A DNA stretch of 64,000 bases from Rubrivivax sp. (GTDB lineage Bacteria; Pseudomonadota; Gammaproteobacteria; Burkholderiales; Burkholderiaceae_C), in assembly GCA_027484825.1 (NCBI GenBank), contig JAIXSE010000014.1, forward strand, positions 160,524-224,523, in the 5' to 3' direction. Every line of letters begins with the position of its first letter. Positions within the stretch are counted from its first letter, which is position 1. The notes below the pieces were generated by a model. The model saw nothing but the letters and a program-made list of their open reading frames with translations, searched no databases and had not been told where the DNA came from. The position numbers and the translations under genes are program-made. Below, piece after piece: positions 1-9,918 of the stretch.

Positions 1-157
1 TGAGGAAGGCTTCGTCCGGGTCTTCAATGACGCGGCCGGCGACGGCCACCAGTCCATGGCGGATCAGGGCGGCGCAATGGCGCCGGGTGCCAAAACCCTG
101 GCTGAAAAGTATCTGGTCGATGGCAACGGGACGGGGGGCACGGGAGGACGCTTTCAT
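1..157 (-). CDS. RsuA/RluB-type rRNA pseudouridine synthase, N-terminal part
   Basis: The gene starts with ATG at 157 and leaves the window at base 1, so only about 52 codons are visible. The protein begins MKASSRAPRPVAIDQILFSQ and continues with GFGTRRHCAALIRHGLVAVAG and a D-P-D-E-A-F stretch. This is the layout of the S4 RNA-binding domain that opens the RsuA/RluB/RluE pseudouridine synthases, which isomerise one uridine in rRNA. The catalytic domain with its Asp lies outside the window. The ATG overlaps the stop of the peptidase gene upstream (ATGA), so the two are probably translated together. Confidence 0.72.
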   Translation of the reverse strand, partial: MKASSRAPRPVAIDQILFSQGFGTRRHCAALIRHGLVAVAGRVIEDPDEAFL

Positions 158-1242
158 GCTGGCGATTGTCGCTGCTCCGCGGCCGGCAGATCGCAGGCCG
201 CTGGCACGCCCGGCAGGGAGCGGGCGGCGTGGATGGCGTCCACCACGGCCCGCGCCATGACCTCGGCCGCCGCGGCGCCGAGCAGGGCCATGTCGCCGTC
301 CTGACCCGAAGCGCCTGTGGCCACCGCAAAGATCACGTCCCCATCCATCACCGTGTGCACCGGCTGAATGCTGCGTGCCAGCCCGTCATGGGCGATCTGG
401 GCCAGCTTGTTGGCCTGGGACTTGGTGAGGCGGGCATCGGTGGCGATCACCCCCAGGGTGGTGGCGCTGCCAGACAACGCACCGCCCAGCGCTTCTCCGT
501 CCAGCAGGGCCTGTACCGACGACCGAGGCCGCCCGTCCGGGCCGCGGCTGCCCGCAAGGACGCCGCCGGTGCGCGGGTCCACCACATCACCGACGGCATT
601 GACGGCGACCATCGCTGCCAGCGTCACCCCGCCGATCCGCAGCGAGGCCATGCCCAGCCCACCCTTCATCGCGCGAGGGACCCCCAGCAGCTTGCCGACC
701 GTCGCCCCGGCGCCCGCGCCGACATTGCCGCGGGCCTGCTGATCCGGGCATGCCGCCTCGCAGGCCGCGCGTCCGGCCGCTGCATCGGGCGCGGTCGCCG
801 CGTCATGCAGCCACAGGTCAAACAGCACCGCCGCTGGCACGATCGGCACCCGGGCCTGTCCCACCTGGAAACCGTGCCCCCGTTCTGCCAGCCAGCGCAT
901 CACACCGTCCGCCGCCGCCAGGCCAAAGGCGCTGCCGCCGCTGAGTACCAGCGCATGGATGATGGAAACAGTGTTCTCTGGCCGCAGCAGATCAGTCTCA
1001 CGCGTGCCGGGAGCTGCACCCCGAACGTCCACGCCTGCGACGGCGCCTTGCTCACACAGCACCACCGTGCAGCCGGTGGGGGCGTGGGGATGCTGATAGT
1101 GGCCGACCTTCAAACCGGCGACGTCACACAGGCTGCCTGACGAGAAGGTCGCTGGCAGAGCCGATGAGGAGGCGGCAGCGGATGCGGCAGAGGGGACAGC
1201 AGAAGCGTCGGATTCAGGCGCCGGAGGCGGGGCGGAGGCCAT
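154..1242 (-). CDS. P1 family (S58, DmpA/NylC-like) peptidase
   Basis: A 362-residue protein. After about 35 Ala/Ser/Pro-rich residues comes the family core: DVAGLKVGHYQHP, GTRETDLLRPENTV, ALVLSGGSAFGLAAADGV and GNVGAGAGATVGKLLG. These are N-terminal-nucleophile hydrolases that cut themselves into two chains; known members are the D-aminopeptidase DmpA and the nylon-oligomer hydrolase NylC. The stretch SATTLGVIATDARLTK matches the NylC-type cleavage and nucleophile region, where a Thr becomes the new N-terminus. The start at 1242 was chosen because the longer frame upstream has no family sequence. The true substrate cannot be read from the sequence. Its stop overlaps the next start by four bases. 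Confidence 0.85.
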   Translation of the reverse strand: MASAPPPAPESDASAVPSAASAAASSSALPATFSSGSLCDVAGLKVGHYQHPHAPTGCTVVLCEQGAVAGVDVRGAAPGTRETDLLRPENTVSIIHALVLSGGSAFGLAAADGVMRWLAERGHGFQVGQARVPIVPAAVLFDLWLHDAATAPDAAAGRAACEAACPDQQARGNVGAGAGATVGKLLGVPRAMKGGLGMASLRIGGVTLAAMVAVNAVGDVVDPRTGGVLAGSRGPDGRPRSSVQALLDGEALGGALSGSATTLGVIATDARLTKSQANKLAQIAHDGLARSIQPVHTVMDGDVIFAVATGASGQDGDMALLGAAAAEVMARAVVDAIHAARSLPGVPAACDLPAAEQRQSPA

Positions 1243-1331
1243 GGCCACTCCAGAAAGGTTGCAAGGCGGAGTGATCAGTGTAGACAGGCCCGCCCCGGGG
1301 GCCGCTGGGACACGCCGCTCAGCGCCTGCCC

Positions 1332-2444
1332 TCAGGCGAAGACACCCGCCGTGTCCGTCATGCGCCGGCTGACCTCGCCCAGGTGATGCAGCGTGTCCCC
1401 ATACTGCATCTCCATCACGGCGAGCCGCTTGAAGTAGTGGCTGCCGATGTATTCGTCGGTGACGCCGATGCCGCCATGCAGCTGGGTGCATTGCTGGCCC
1501 ACAAAGCGCATCGACTGGCCCATTTGCACCTTGGCCTGGGACAGCGCCCGGCGCCGCGCCTCGGCCGGCTCATTGAGCTTGAGCGTGGCGAAGTAACTCA
1601 TCGAGCGGGCCAGCTCCAGCTGCATCTTCACATCGGCAATGCGATGCCGCAGCGCCTGGAAGCTCGCGATGGCCACGCCGAACTGCTTGCGGGTGTTCAT
1701 GTAGTCCACCGTCAGCGCCACATACCGGTCCATCACCCCCACCGCTTCGGCGGCCTGGGCGGCGATGGCGATGTCCACGGCCTGCTCCAGCACCGCCAGC
1801 CCGTGGGCGGCCGGCACCAGCAGCGTGGCGGGCGCATCGGTCAGCGTGAGTTCGGCGGCGGCGGTGCCGTCATGCAGCCGGTAGGCGCGCACGGCCACAC
1901 CGGGGGCGTCTTTGGCCACCAGATACAGCGCGATCCCGCCATCCGTCCTGGCCGGCACGATGAAGGCATCGGCATGCGCGCCTGCACTCACCACGCTCTT
2001 GTGGCCGGTCACGCGGTGGTCCTTGCTGGCCTGGGTGCTGCACACGTCCAGGCGGTAGCGCGCGGCCCGTTCCTGATGCGCCAGCACCAGAAGGGCGTCT
2101 CCCGCCGCAATGCGGGGCAACCACTCGGCCTGCACCTCGCCGCTGGCATGGGCCAGCACCGCGGGCGCCACCAGGGCCGCCTGGGCATAGGGTTCCAGCA
2201 CCAGGCCGCGCCCCAGTTCCTCCATCACCACCATCGCATCCACCGGGCCGAAGCCCAGGCCGCCGTGCACCTCGGGCACCGCCAGCGCGGTCAGGCCCAG
2301 GCTGACCAGGCCGTCCCAGGCGGGCCGGGAGAAGCCGCCGGCCTTGAGAATCGCGCGGCGCTGATCGTCTCCGTAGTCCTTCTCGACAAAGCGGCGCACC
2401 GCATCGCGCAGCGATTCCTGGTCTTCGGTGAAATTAAAATCCAT
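1332..2444 (-). CDS. Acyl-CoA dehydrogenase, small partner subunit
   Basis: A 370-residue flavoprotein starting MDFNFTEDQESLRDAVRRF behind an AAGGAG ribosome site. It has the acyl-CoA dehydrogenase layout: helical N-terminal domain, beta middle domain, and a C-terminal helical domain with MNTRKQFGVAIASFQALRHR and QLHGGIGVTDEYIGSHYFKR. The enzymes oxidise acyl-CoA to the 2,3-enoyl-CoA using FAD. It follows another dehydrogenase by 29 bases. Tandem pairs of unlike members often form alpha2beta2 enzymes acting on bulky CoA esters such as sterol side chains (FadE28/29-type), so a heteromer is likely here, but this is inference from layout only. Confidence 0.85.
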   Translation of the reverse strand: MDFNFTEDQESLRDAVRRFVEKDYGDDQRRAILKAGGFSRPAWDGLVSLGLTALAVPEVHGGLGFGPVDAMVVMEELGRGLVLEPYAQAALVAPAVLAHASGEVQAEWLPRIAAGDALLVLAHQERAARYRLDVCSTQASKDHRVTGHKSVVSAGAHADAFIVPARTDGGIALYLVAKDAPGVAVRAYRLHDGTAAAELTLTDAPATLLVPAAHGLAVLEQAVDIAIAAQAAEAVGVMDRYVALTVDYMNTRKQFGVAIASFQALRHRIADVKMQLELARSMSYFATLKLNEPAEARRRALSQAKVQMGQSMRFVGQQCTQLHGGIGVTDEYIGSHYFKRLAVMEMQYGDTLHHLGEVSRRMTDTAGVFA

Positions 2445-2473
2445 GTGGAGTCTCCTTGCGGCGATGAAGGCAC

Positions 2474-3652
2474 TCAGCCCAGCACGGTCTGCGCCACGAT
2501 GTTGCGCTGGACCTCGTTGGAGCCGCCGTAGATGGTGGTCTTGCGATAGTTGAAGTAGTGGCTGGCCAGCGGCGCGCAGTGGGCGGCACCCACGTGGTCG
2601 CCTTGCCAGCCTGCCTCCATCGCTTCCTGGATGAAGGGCGTGGAGAAGGGGCCAGCGGCCAGCATCATCAGCTCGGAATAGCGCTGCTGGATCTCGCTGC
2701 CGCGGATCTTCAGCAGCCCCGCCACATCCAGCGACTGCTTGCCGCTGCTCTCGGCCGACAGCACCCGCAACACCATCATCTCCAGCGCCACCACCTCCAC
2801 TTCCAGCTGCGCGATCTGGTCGCGGAACCGGCCGTCCTCCCACACGCCTTCGGCCTTGGCAATGCGCTTGAGCCGCTCCAGCTCGCGCTTGGCGCGGTTC
2901 ACGTCGGCAATGTTGGTGCGCTCGTGGGCCAGCAGGTACTTGGCGTAGGTCCAGCCCTTGTTCTCTTCGCCCACCAGGTTCTCGACCGGCACTTCGACGT
3001 TGTCGAAGAACACCTCGTTCACCTCGTGTTCGCCGTCCAGCATGATGATGGGACGCACGGTCACGCCCGGGGACTTCATGTCGATCAGCAGGAAGGAAAT
3101 GCCGGCCTGTGGCTTGACGGTCGAGTCGGTGCGTACCAGGCAGAAGATCCAGTCGCCGTACTGGCCCAGCGTGGTCCAGGTTTTCTGACCGTTGACGATG
3201 TAGACGTTGCCGCGGCGCTCGGCGCGGGTCTTCACCGAGGCCAGGTCCGAGCCTGAGCCCGGCTCGCTGTAGCCCTGGCTCCACCATACATCCCCGCTCA
3301 TGATGCCGGGCAGGTGGCGCTCTTGCTGCTCGCGGGAGCCGAAGGCCATGATCACCGGCGCCACCATCACCGGGCCGAAAGGCACCACGCGGGGCGCGCC
3401 CGCCAGGGCGCATTCTTCTTCGAACAGATGGCGCTGCACCGCATTCCAGCCGGGGCCGCCAAACTGCTTCGGCCAGGCCCAGCCGTGCCAACCCTGCTTG
3501 CCCAGAATGCGGGCCCAGCGCTGCAGGTCGTCCTTGGTCAGACGCAGGGCGTTGTGCACCTTGTGGCTGATGTCCTTGGGCAGGTGGTCCGCCACCCAGT
3601 GGCGGATCTCGGCCCGGAAGGCCTGTTCTTCCGGTGTGAACTGCAGGTCCAT
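2474..3652 (-). CDS. Acyl-CoA dehydrogenase, large partner subunit
   Basis: A 392-residue acyl-CoA dehydrogenase beginning MDLQFTPEEQAFRAEIRHWV. Visible family motifs are WSQGYSEPGSGSDLAS (FAD/substrate contact), FNYRKTTIYGGSNEVQRNIV near the C-terminus, and a full-length N-terminal helical domain. The sequence reads YGG where short- and medium-chain enzymes have Y-E-G with the catalytic Glu, so the base must be elsewhere, as in several FadE subfamilies. It is the first gene of the pair with the 370-residue dehydrogenase. The pair reads away from the isoaspartyl peptidase gene, with about 100 bases of shared upstream sequence. Substrate unknown. Confidence 0.87.
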   Translation of the reverse strand: MDLQFTPEEQAFRAEIRHWVADHLPKDISHKVHNALRLTKDDLQRWARILGKQGWHGWAWPKQFGGPGWNAVQRHLFEEECALAGAPRVVPFGPVMVAPVIMAFGSREQQERHLPGIMSGDVWWSQGYSEPGSGSDLASVKTRAERRGNVYIVNGQKTWTTLGQYGDWIFCLVRTDSTVKPQAGISFLLIDMKSPGVTVRPIIMLDGEHEVNEVFFDNVEVPVENLVGEENKGWTYAKYLLAHERTNIADVNRAKRELERLKRIAKAEGVWEDGRFRDQIAQLEVEVVALEMMVLRVLSAESSGKQSLDVAGLLKIRGSEIQQRYSELMMLAAGPFSTPFIQEAMEAGWQGDHVGAAHCAPLASHYFNYRKTTIYGGSNEVQRNIVAQTVLG

Positions 3653-3750
3653 GGCGTGTCTCCTCGAATTGCCGCAGTTTTTAGCACGAGCGTTCGTTTT
3701 GATCCTGTCTCAAGGGGGACAAGGCGCGCGGCGAGAATGGCGGTGAAGCG

Positions 3751-4812
3751 ATGGAGACACTCATGACCCTGCCCCACATCCTGGCCGCCGCAGATCAACC
3801 AAGCGATGCCGTACGCGCTGCACGCGCGGTACTTGCCATTCACGGCGGTGCGGGTACCTTGCGCCGCTCGGCGATGTCCGCCGAGGCGGAAGGCCAGTAC
3901 CGGGACGCGCTACGGCGGATTCTGGAAGATGGGTCCCGCCGACTGGAAGCTGGAGAGAACGCCCTGGACGTGGTGGTGGAGGCGGTGCGGCAACTGGAGG
4001 AGTGCGAGCTCTTCAACGCCGGCAAAGGCGCGGTCTACGCCGCCGACGAGCGGCATGAGCTGGATGCCAGCGTCATGGACGGGCGCGACCGCCGCGCAGG
4101 CGCGGTGGCCGGGGTGACGCGGCTGCGCAATCCGGTGCTGGCCGCGCGGGAAGTCATGGCGCACAGCGGCCATGTGCTGATGATTGGCCGGGCGGCAGAG
4201 CATTTCGCTATCGGGCAGGGCGTGGAGATGGTGGCGCCGGAGTGGTTCGGCACGCCGCAGCGGCTGGCGCAGTTGCGCCACGCCCAGGCAAATGCCGCAG
4301 GACAGGTGCTGGACCATGACGGACAAGCCGCGGCAGCGGGCGCCAGCGCGAGCAAGGCGGAGTCTTCCGAAGGACCGCTGGACGAGAAGACCAAGTTCGG
4401 CACCGTCGGTGCGGTGGCGCTGGATGTGCATGGCCACCTGGCCGCGGCTACGTCCACCGGCGGCATGACGAACAAGCGGCCCGGCCGTGTCGGTGATTCA
4501 CCGATCCCCGGCGCCGGCTGCTATGCGGACGACCGCAGTGTGGCCGTGTCCTGCACCGGCACCGGCGAAGCCTTCATCCGCGCCGTGGCGGCGCATGAGG
4601 TGGCCGCGCTGGTGCGCATCGGCGGCCTGTCGCTGGACGAGGCCTGCCGGCGCGTGCTGTTCGAGGAACTGCCGTCCGTGGGCGGAGACGGCGGCCTGAT
4701 CGCGGTCGACCGCCACGGTGCCGTGCACCTCGGCTTCAACACCGAGGGCATGTACCGTGGGTCGGTGCGCCCGGGACAGGCGCCGTTCGTTGGGATCTAC
4801 GCCGGGGAGTGA
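3751..4812 (+). CDS. iaaA: Isoaspartyl peptidase / type III L-asparaginase
   Basis: A 353-residue precursor of the plant-type asparaginase family (EcAIII/IaaA), which hydrolyses isoaspartyl dipeptides and asparagine. Near the N-terminus is AVLAIHGGAGTLRR, in the middle ELFNAGKGAVYA and ELDASVMDG, and then KFGTVGAVALD, where Thr218 would become the N-terminal nucleophile after self-cleavage. Downstream STGGMTNKRPGRVGDSPIPG and CTGTGEAF complete the active site. The segment before the cleavage site (about residues 185-212) is Ala/Gly-rich and longer than necessary, as expected of the poorly conserved linker. ATG at 3763 (MTLPH) is an alternative start. Confidence 0.9.
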   Translation: METLMTLPHILAAADQPSDAVRAARAVLAIHGGAGTLRRSAMSAEAEGQYRDALRRILEDGSRRLEAGENALDVVVEAVRQLEECELFNAGKGAVYAADERHELDASVMDGRDRRAGAVAGVTRLRNPVLAAREVMAHSGHVLMIGRAAEHFAIGQGVEMVAPEWFGTPQRLAQLRHAQANAAGQVLDHDGQAAAAGASASKAESSEGPLDEKTKFGTVGAVALDVHGHLAAATSTGGMTNKRPGRVGDSPIPGAGCYADDRSVAVSCTGTGEAFIRAVAAHEVAALVRIGGLSLDEACRRVLFEELPSVGGDGGLIAVDRHGAVHLGFNTEGMYRGSVRPGQAPFVGIYAGE

Positions 4813-4826
4813 CCCGGCGGCCCGCC

Positions 4827-6686
4827 TCAGTCGTCCAGCAGTGACAGGTCGCGCACGGCGCCCTTGTCCGCCGACATCACCAGCTTGGCATAAGCCTTCA
4901 GCGCGGCAGACACCTTTCGCGGACGCGGCTGGGCCGGTTTCCAGCCCTTGGCCTCCTGCTCGGCGCGGCGGCGGGCCAATTCCTCATCGGACACCAGCAC
5001 GTTGATGCTGCGGTTGGGAATGTCGATGCGGATGCGGTCGCCGTTGCGCACCAGGCCGATGGCGCCGCCGGCAGCCGCTTCCGGCGAGCAGTGGCCGATC
5101 GACAGACCGGAGGTGCCGCCCGAGAAGCGGCCATCGGTCAGCAGGGCGCAGGCTTTGCCCAGGCCCTTCGACTTGATGTAGCTGGTGGGGTAGAGCATTT
5201 CCTGCATGCCCGGGCCGCCCTTGGGGCCCTCGTAGCGGACCACCACCACGTCGCCGGCCTGGACCTTGTCGGCCAGGATGTTCTCCACCGCTTCGTCTTG
5301 CGACTCGGTCACATGGGCATTGCCCTCGAAGACCAGAATGCTGTCGTCCACGCCCGCGGTCTTGACCACGCAGCCGTCCAGCGCGATGTTGCCGGTGAGC
5401 ACGGCCAGGCCGCCTTCCTGGGAGAAGGCGTGTTCGACCGAGCGGATGCAGCCTTCGGCGCGGTCCAGATCGAGGCTGGGCCAGCGTTCGCTCTGGCTGA
5501 AGGCCACCTGGGTGGGGATGCCGGCGGGGCCGGCGCGGTAGAAGGTGCGCACCGCGTCGTCCTGCGTGCGGACGATGTCCCACTGGTCCAGCGCGTGCTT
5601 GAGGGAGGGGGCATGCACCGTCGGGACGTCGGTGTGCAGCTTGCCGCCGCGGTCCAGCTCGCCCAGGATGGCCATGATGCCGCCTGCGCGGTGCACGTCC
5701 TCGATGTGGTACTTGTTGGTGTTGGGCGCCACCTTGCACAACTGCGGCACGATGCGGGAGAGGCGGTCGATGTCGGCCATGGTGAAGTCGATCTCGGCTT
5801 CACGGGCGATGGCCAGCAGGTGCAGGATGGTGTTGGTGGAGCCGCCCATGGCGATGTCCAGCGTCATCGCATTTTCGAAGGCCTTGAAGCCGACCGAGCG
5901 CGGCAGCACGCGGTCGTTCTCTTCTTCGTAGTATTCGCGCGTCAGCGAGACGATGCGGCGGCCGGCGCGCTTGAACAGCTGCTCCCGGTCGGCATGGGTG
6001 GCCACCACCGTGCCGTTGCCGGGCAGGGACAGGCCCAGGGCTTCGGTCAGGCAGTTCATGGAATTGGCGGTGAACATGCCGGAGCAGGAGCCGCAGGTGG
6101 GGCAGGCCGAGCGTTCGACCTCGGCCACGTCGGCGTCGCTGACCTTGCTGTCGGCGGCCATGACCATGGCGTCGATCAGGTCGAGCTTCTTGATCTGCAC
6201 GGTGGCGGTGCCGGGCACGGCCAAGCGGACCTTGCCGGCTTCCATCGGGCCGCCCGAGACGAAGATGACGGGGATGTTCAGCCGCATGGCGGCCATGAGC
6301 ATGCCGGGGGTGATCTTGTCGCAGTTGGAGATGCAGACCATGGCGTCGGCGCAATGCGCATTCACCATGTACTCCACCGAGTCCGCGATGATGTCGCGGC
6401 TGGGCAGGGAATAGAGCATGCCGTCGTGGCCCATGGCGATGCCGTCATCCACCGCGATGGTGTTGAATTCCTTGGCGACGCCGCCGGCGGCTTCGATTTC
6501 GCGGGCCACCAGCTGGCCCAGGTCCTTCAGGTGGACGTGACCGGGCACGAACTGGGTGAAGGAGTTGACCACGGCGATGATCGGCTTGGAGAAGTCTTCA
6601 TCCTTCATGCCGGTGGCGCGCCACAAGGAGCGGGCTCCCGCCATGTTGCGGCCGGCGGTGGTGGTTCTGGAGCGGTATGCGGGCAT
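4827..6686 (-). CDS. ilvD: Dihydroxy-acid dehydratase
   Basis: A 619-residue dihydroxy-acid dehydratase, the Fe-S enzyme that makes the 2-keto acids leading to valine, isoleucine and pantothenate. The start at 6686 gives [19 protein letters not shown], which lines up with the conserved IlvD N-terminus; the frame is open 14 codons further up without family sequence. Cluster cysteines are visible in [12 protein letters not shown] and [20 protein letters not shown], and [17 protein letters not shown] is the C-terminal signature. Length matches E. coli IlvD. It converges on the isoaspartyl peptidase gene with only 14 bases between stops. Confidence 0.96.
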   Translation of the reverse strand: MPAYRSRTTTAGRNMAGARSLWRATGMKDEDFSKPIIAVVNSFTQFVPGHVHLKDLGQLVAREIEAAGGVAKEFNTIAVDDGIAMGHDGMLYSLPSRDIIADSVEYMVNAHCADAMVCISNCDKITPGMLMAAMRLNIPVIFVSGGPMEAGKVRLAVPGTATVQIKKLDLIDAMVMAADSKVSDADVAEVERSACPTCGSCSGMFTANSMNCLTEALGLSLPGNGTVVATHADREQLFKRAGRRIVSLTREYYEEENDRVLPRSVGFKAFENAMTLDIAMGGSTNTILHLLAIAREAEIDFTMADIDRLSRIVPQLCKVAPNTNKYHIEDVHRAGGIMAILGELDRGGKLHTDVPTVHAPSLKHALDQWDIVRTQDDAVRTFYRAGPAGIPTQVAFSQSERWPSLDLDRAEGCIRSVEHAFSQEGGLAVLTGNIALDGCVVKTAGVDDSILVFEGNAHVTESQDEAVENILADKVQAGDVVVVRYEGPKGGPGMQEMLYPTSYIKSKGLGKACALLTDGRFSGGTSGLSIGHCSPEAAAGGAIGLVRNGDRIRIDIPNRSINVLVSDEELARRRAEQEAKGWKPAQPRPRKVSAALKAYAKLVMSADKGAVRDLSLLDD

Positions 6687-7040
6687 TGGGGGTCGCTGAA
6701 ATAAATATCGTCTGAAGAACCGTCGCACGACGGGTCACGCAGGACCCGGGGCGAAGCCGCCTGCATCACCGCCAGGGTAGGGCGGCTGCGGGGCCTGGCC
6801 GGCGGACGGCACCATCACGTATAGAAATCAGGGACGCGGGAGTGGGCGCCTCGTTTCCAACCGGCGCCCGGTGCGGGCCTTGTGGGCCGGCGAGGGGGCG
6901 CATTGGGGGGATTATCTACCGGGCTTTGGGTGGGGGCTTTGTCCCTAATGGGGCTGCGGGTGATGGGCGCCCATTTTGGGCTGAGTCGCGGGCTGCTGAC
7001 ATGGACGCATGGCAAGATCGCCTCCAAACATGAGACGCAC
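6687..7040. other. Divergent intergenic region between ilvD and the DUF4304-like gene
   Basis: About 350 bases with no gene that can be supported. The frame of the right-hand gene stays open back to 6882, so part of this stretch could be coding if an earlier start is used, but the added residues look random and GC-driven. The promoters of ilvD and of the right-hand gene should both lie here. No clear operator or leader hairpin was recognised. Confidence 0.5.
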
Positions 7041-9149
7041 ATGCCAGCAGAACTGCTTTGTCCAGCGCCAGACAGCAAGGTCGGCCTGAAGATCGACTAC
7101 TTGGTCAAGCGACTGGGGCAAGCCCTGGTGTCCCAGGGCTTCAAACGCAAAGGGCGCAACCTGCTGCGTGAGGTGGGACAGGGGCTGGACCGGCACTGGC
7201 AGATCATCAATGCCCAGGCGGGCGAGTGGAACGCCGGTGCAAGCGGCGTGTTCTATGTGAACCTCGCATTGCAGTTCCCGGCGATCCAACAGGTGGAGGC
7301 GGCGCGACCGGGGAAGGAATGGATGCGGGAGCTGCTCGACAAGGTCGGCGAAGAGCATGGCCAGTTGCGGGAGCGCCTGCAGAATTTCGTGCCCGAAGGC
7401 CACCGTCTGTGGGGCTCGGAGATTGCGGTCGCCGCGGATGAAGACCTGCCGGTGCTGGCGGGTGCGCTGATCGAAGCCGTCACGCAATGGGCGCTGCCTT
7501 GGTTCGTCAGCCACGCCAGTGTGGCGGCGGTGCGGGACTTCGAGGGCTCCATCGTGGTAGCCGACGTGGACGTGCGTATCGCTGCGGCCCTGGCCCTGCA
7601 GGACACTGCGGCGGCTGAGCGGCTGCTGGACGCCTTCAAGGGGCGCTGGGAATCGGCGCAGCCCAGCTACGTAGAGAGTCTGCGCAGCTGGCTGCAGCCG
7701 CTTGGTGTGAATTGCGCGTCGCTCCCTACCCCGGGCTCGCCGCCTAAAAAGGACAGCTGGACCCTGCGTCAGGAGGCCCTTGAGGCCGCCGAAGACGCAC
7801 GACACGCGGCGCACGCGGCAGGCCTGGCGTCCCAACTGGATGCAGAAGCGCCCAACCCCACGCTACTGGCGCAGGCCTGGGTGTCTGAATGGCGAGCCCG
7901 TTGGCGCGACGACCCAAAGCCGCTGATCGATCTGCCCATCGGTGTTCGCGTGGCAGCGTTGGACGCCGCTGGGCGGGAGGCGGTCCTGCTGGCGCTGCTG
8001 CAGACGCTCGCGAACCGGGAAGCGCAGGCTCGGCGTGATCCCATTCAGGAGCCGCCCAGCGAGTTCGAGCCGGACCACGCGGTGGCCGCTCTGACCGGGT
8101 GCCTGCTGCCGACGCTGGAGGCGCCTCAGCAACTGCCGGGGCTGTTCGACATCCTGCAAGCACTGCAAAACCGCCTGCAGCAGGGCACGATCACGGCGCA
8201 CTATCCCTGGGGCTTTGCCAAGCTGGCGCTGTGGCTGGCGAAACAGCCCCAGAGCGTCGCCCTCCGCCAGGGCATGACGGCGTGGCTGCATACCCTGTCG
8301 GTGCTGATGCCCGCCCGCTATCAGGCACTGGAGCAGGCGCTGGATGCCCGTCACAGCGAGCCGTTGGATCCAGCGGCCTTTGATGACGCGTCCCGGTTGG
8401 AGCAACTGGAGGCCTACCGCGTCCAGAGGGCCGCGCGGGATACGCCCGCGACGCTGGCCCGCCTGGCGGCATACCCCGAGCAGTCGCTGGCGGCCGAGGA
8501 CAAGGCCGCGGTGAAAGCCATGCGGCGCTGGCTGCGCTGTGATCCGGACACCGGCCGGCAGCCCGTGCATTGGGAGGCCGACGATTGGGGCGGGCCCGCG
8601 CTCGCCGCTTGGGAGCGGCTTGCGCCACCGCTGCGCGCTGCGCTGGAGTTGCTGCTTCAGAGCTGGATCGACGACGGCGTCGAAGCGAAACCGCACGCCC
8701 TGGCTGCCCTGCGTACCCACGTGGACAAGCTACCCGCTGAGCACCGGACAGACTGGCGGCGGTGGGTGTTGGATCGGCTCCATGCTTTCGAGCACCACAG
8801 CGGCAAAACCGAGTGGGCCACCACACGCATGCGCCGCGGCGTTGGTGCGGTGATTGGCGAGGACAGTGAACAGCTCCTGCTCGGCCTGTTGCTGTGGAGC
8901 AGGGCTGATCATGGGATGACCGAGGACGCGCTGGCGCTGGCGTGGCGGTCGGTGACGGAGGCCGCCTGGCAACGGATTCCAGAGCATGGGGCGCGCGCGC
9001 CGCGCGTGGGCAGGCTGGGGTTGCGGCTGCTCGCGGGGTTGGGGGGCGCGTCGCGGGAATACGTTCAGGCTTGTGCGGTGGACAAGGCGGATGGGCAGAG
9101 AGCGAAGGCGTCAGTGCAAGCGTTGGCGGAGCCGCTGCTGCATGGTTGA
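7041..9149 (+). CDS. Large protein with DUF4304-like N-terminus
   Basis: A 702-residue protein taken from the ATG giving MPAELLCPAPDSKVGLKIDY. Residues about 14-150 resemble DUF4304: a helix with LVKRLGQALVSQGFKRKGRN, then WQIINAQ and a strand GVFYVNLALQF. The remaining 550 residues are helical, rich in Leu, Ala and Trp, with no transmembrane segment, signal peptide or catalytic motif that could be named. DUF4304 proteins have no known function and are often found near toxin/immunity or mobile genes. The codon bias is similar to the host. The start is uncertain because no good ribosome site lies before 7041. Confidence 0.6.
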   Translation: MPAELLCPAPDSKVGLKIDYLVKRLGQALVSQGFKRKGRNLLREVGQGLDRHWQIINAQAGEWNAGASGVFYVNLALQFPAIQQVEAARPGKEWMRELLDKVGEEHGQLRERLQNFVPEGHRLWGSEIAVAADEDLPVLAGALIEAVTQWALPWFVSHASVAAVRDFEGSIVVADVDVRIAAALALQDTAAAERLLDAFKGRWESAQPSYVESLRSWLQPLGVNCASLPTPGSPPKKDSWTLRQEALEAAEDARHAAHAAGLASQLDAEAPNPTLLAQAWVSEWRARWRDDPKPLIDLPIGVRVAALDAAGREAVLLALLQTLANREAQARRDPIQEPPSEFEPDHAVAALTGCLLPTLEAPQQLPGLFDILQALQNRLQQGTITAHYPWGFAKLALWLAKQPQSVALRQGMTAWLHTLSVLMPARYQALEQALDARHSEPLDPAAFDDASRLEQLEAYRVQRAARDTPATLARLAAYPEQSLAAEDKAAVKAMRRWLRCDPDTGRQPVHWEADDWGGPALAAWERLAPPLRAALELLLQSWIDDGVEAKPHALAALRTHVDKLPAEHRTDWRRWVLDRLHAFEHHSGKTEWATTRMRRGVGAVIGEDSEQLLLGLLLWSRADHGMTEDALALAWRSVTEAAWQRIPEHGARAPRVGRLGLRLLAGLGGASREYVQACAVDKADGQRAKASVQALAEPLLHG

Positions 9150-9168
9150 TATTGGAGGATTGAATAGC

Positions 9169-9552
9169 ATGGGTCTACGGTTCACTCTTTGGGCTGCATT
9201 GTTCGTTTGCAGTGCCTCGGCGAATGCGCAGTACGCCAACATTGACGGAACCTTTCGTTCGACGTCAACGACTCTTCGCCTCATTCCACTGGACTCGGAG
9301 AAGGGCGTCATTGCTGCTGAGACAGTCGTGACACAAGGGGGCTGCTCCGGATCCATCGCAGGGGTTGGGAAGATGTCCGGGAATGTGCTCAAGTTTTCCC
9401 CTTACGTGAAAGTCGATCAAGCGGATGTCTGCGAAGTGACTGTGCTGTTCGACAAGAAGCGGAATTCAGCCACCATTTCTGCTGAGGGGTGCATGGCCCA
9501 TAGCGGCGCTGCCTGCGGATGGGAAGGCGGCACGATGAAGCGGTCCAAATGA
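9169..9552 (+). CDS. Small exported protein of unknown function
   Basis: A 127-residue protein behind a clear GGAGG site (9154-9158). Residues 1-21 (MGLRFTLWAALFVCSASANA) form a signal peptide with an A-x-A cleavage site. The mature part of about 106 residues is beta-rich with four or more cysteines (GGCSG, ADVCEV, EGCMA, AACGW), so it is probably a disulphide-bonded periplasmic protein. The size and Cys pattern recall small periplasmic inhibitor-like proteins such as lysozyme inhibitors, but nothing specific was recognised. It is 19 bases downstream of the DUF4304-like gene. Confidence 0.7.
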   Translation: MGLRFTLWAALFVCSASANAQYANIDGTFRSTSTTLRLIPLDSEKGVIAAETVVTQGGCSGSIAGVGKMSGNVLKFSPYVKVDQADVCEVTVLFDKKRNSATISAEGCMAHSGAACGWEGGTMKRSK

Positions 9553-9918
9553 ACGATGTCACGGCTGGGGTTCAGGACTTTGGGGCCGGCCCATCCAGGG
9601 AGCGCATCGGGTAGGAACTGGCTGGGGGGCTGACAGAACAGAAGAAGAACCAGAACACGTAGACGGAGCGCATGTCCGGACAGAAGGGCTTGGGAGCAAC
9701 ACCTCGTGCTTCAACGCGCTGAGTTGTTCAAGACTTACAGGGTTGAGCTCCATAACGGCCAGGGGTCGTTTCCAGTGTTCCGCGCATTCATTTTGGGTGG
9801 CGATACTGGTCAAACGGACGAACGAGGGGCTGCCTGGCCGCCTACACTTCGCGGCGCCGCAAACCGACGAAGCAGTTTTGTCACGAGCGCCACAACCATC
9901 AGATCCTTTCAATCGAAC
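9553..9918. other. Intergenic stretch, no gene seen
   Basis: About 370 bases between two exported proteins. The reading frame of the right-hand gene is open from 9706, but those residues do not look like protein and a signal peptide begins exactly at 9919. No hairpin terminator or convincing promoter was picked out. Confidence 0.4.

Noticed and set aside
6882..7040. Longer N-terminus for the DUF4304-like gene
   Set aside because: The 53 extra residues have no family similarity and only reflect an open GC-rich frame.
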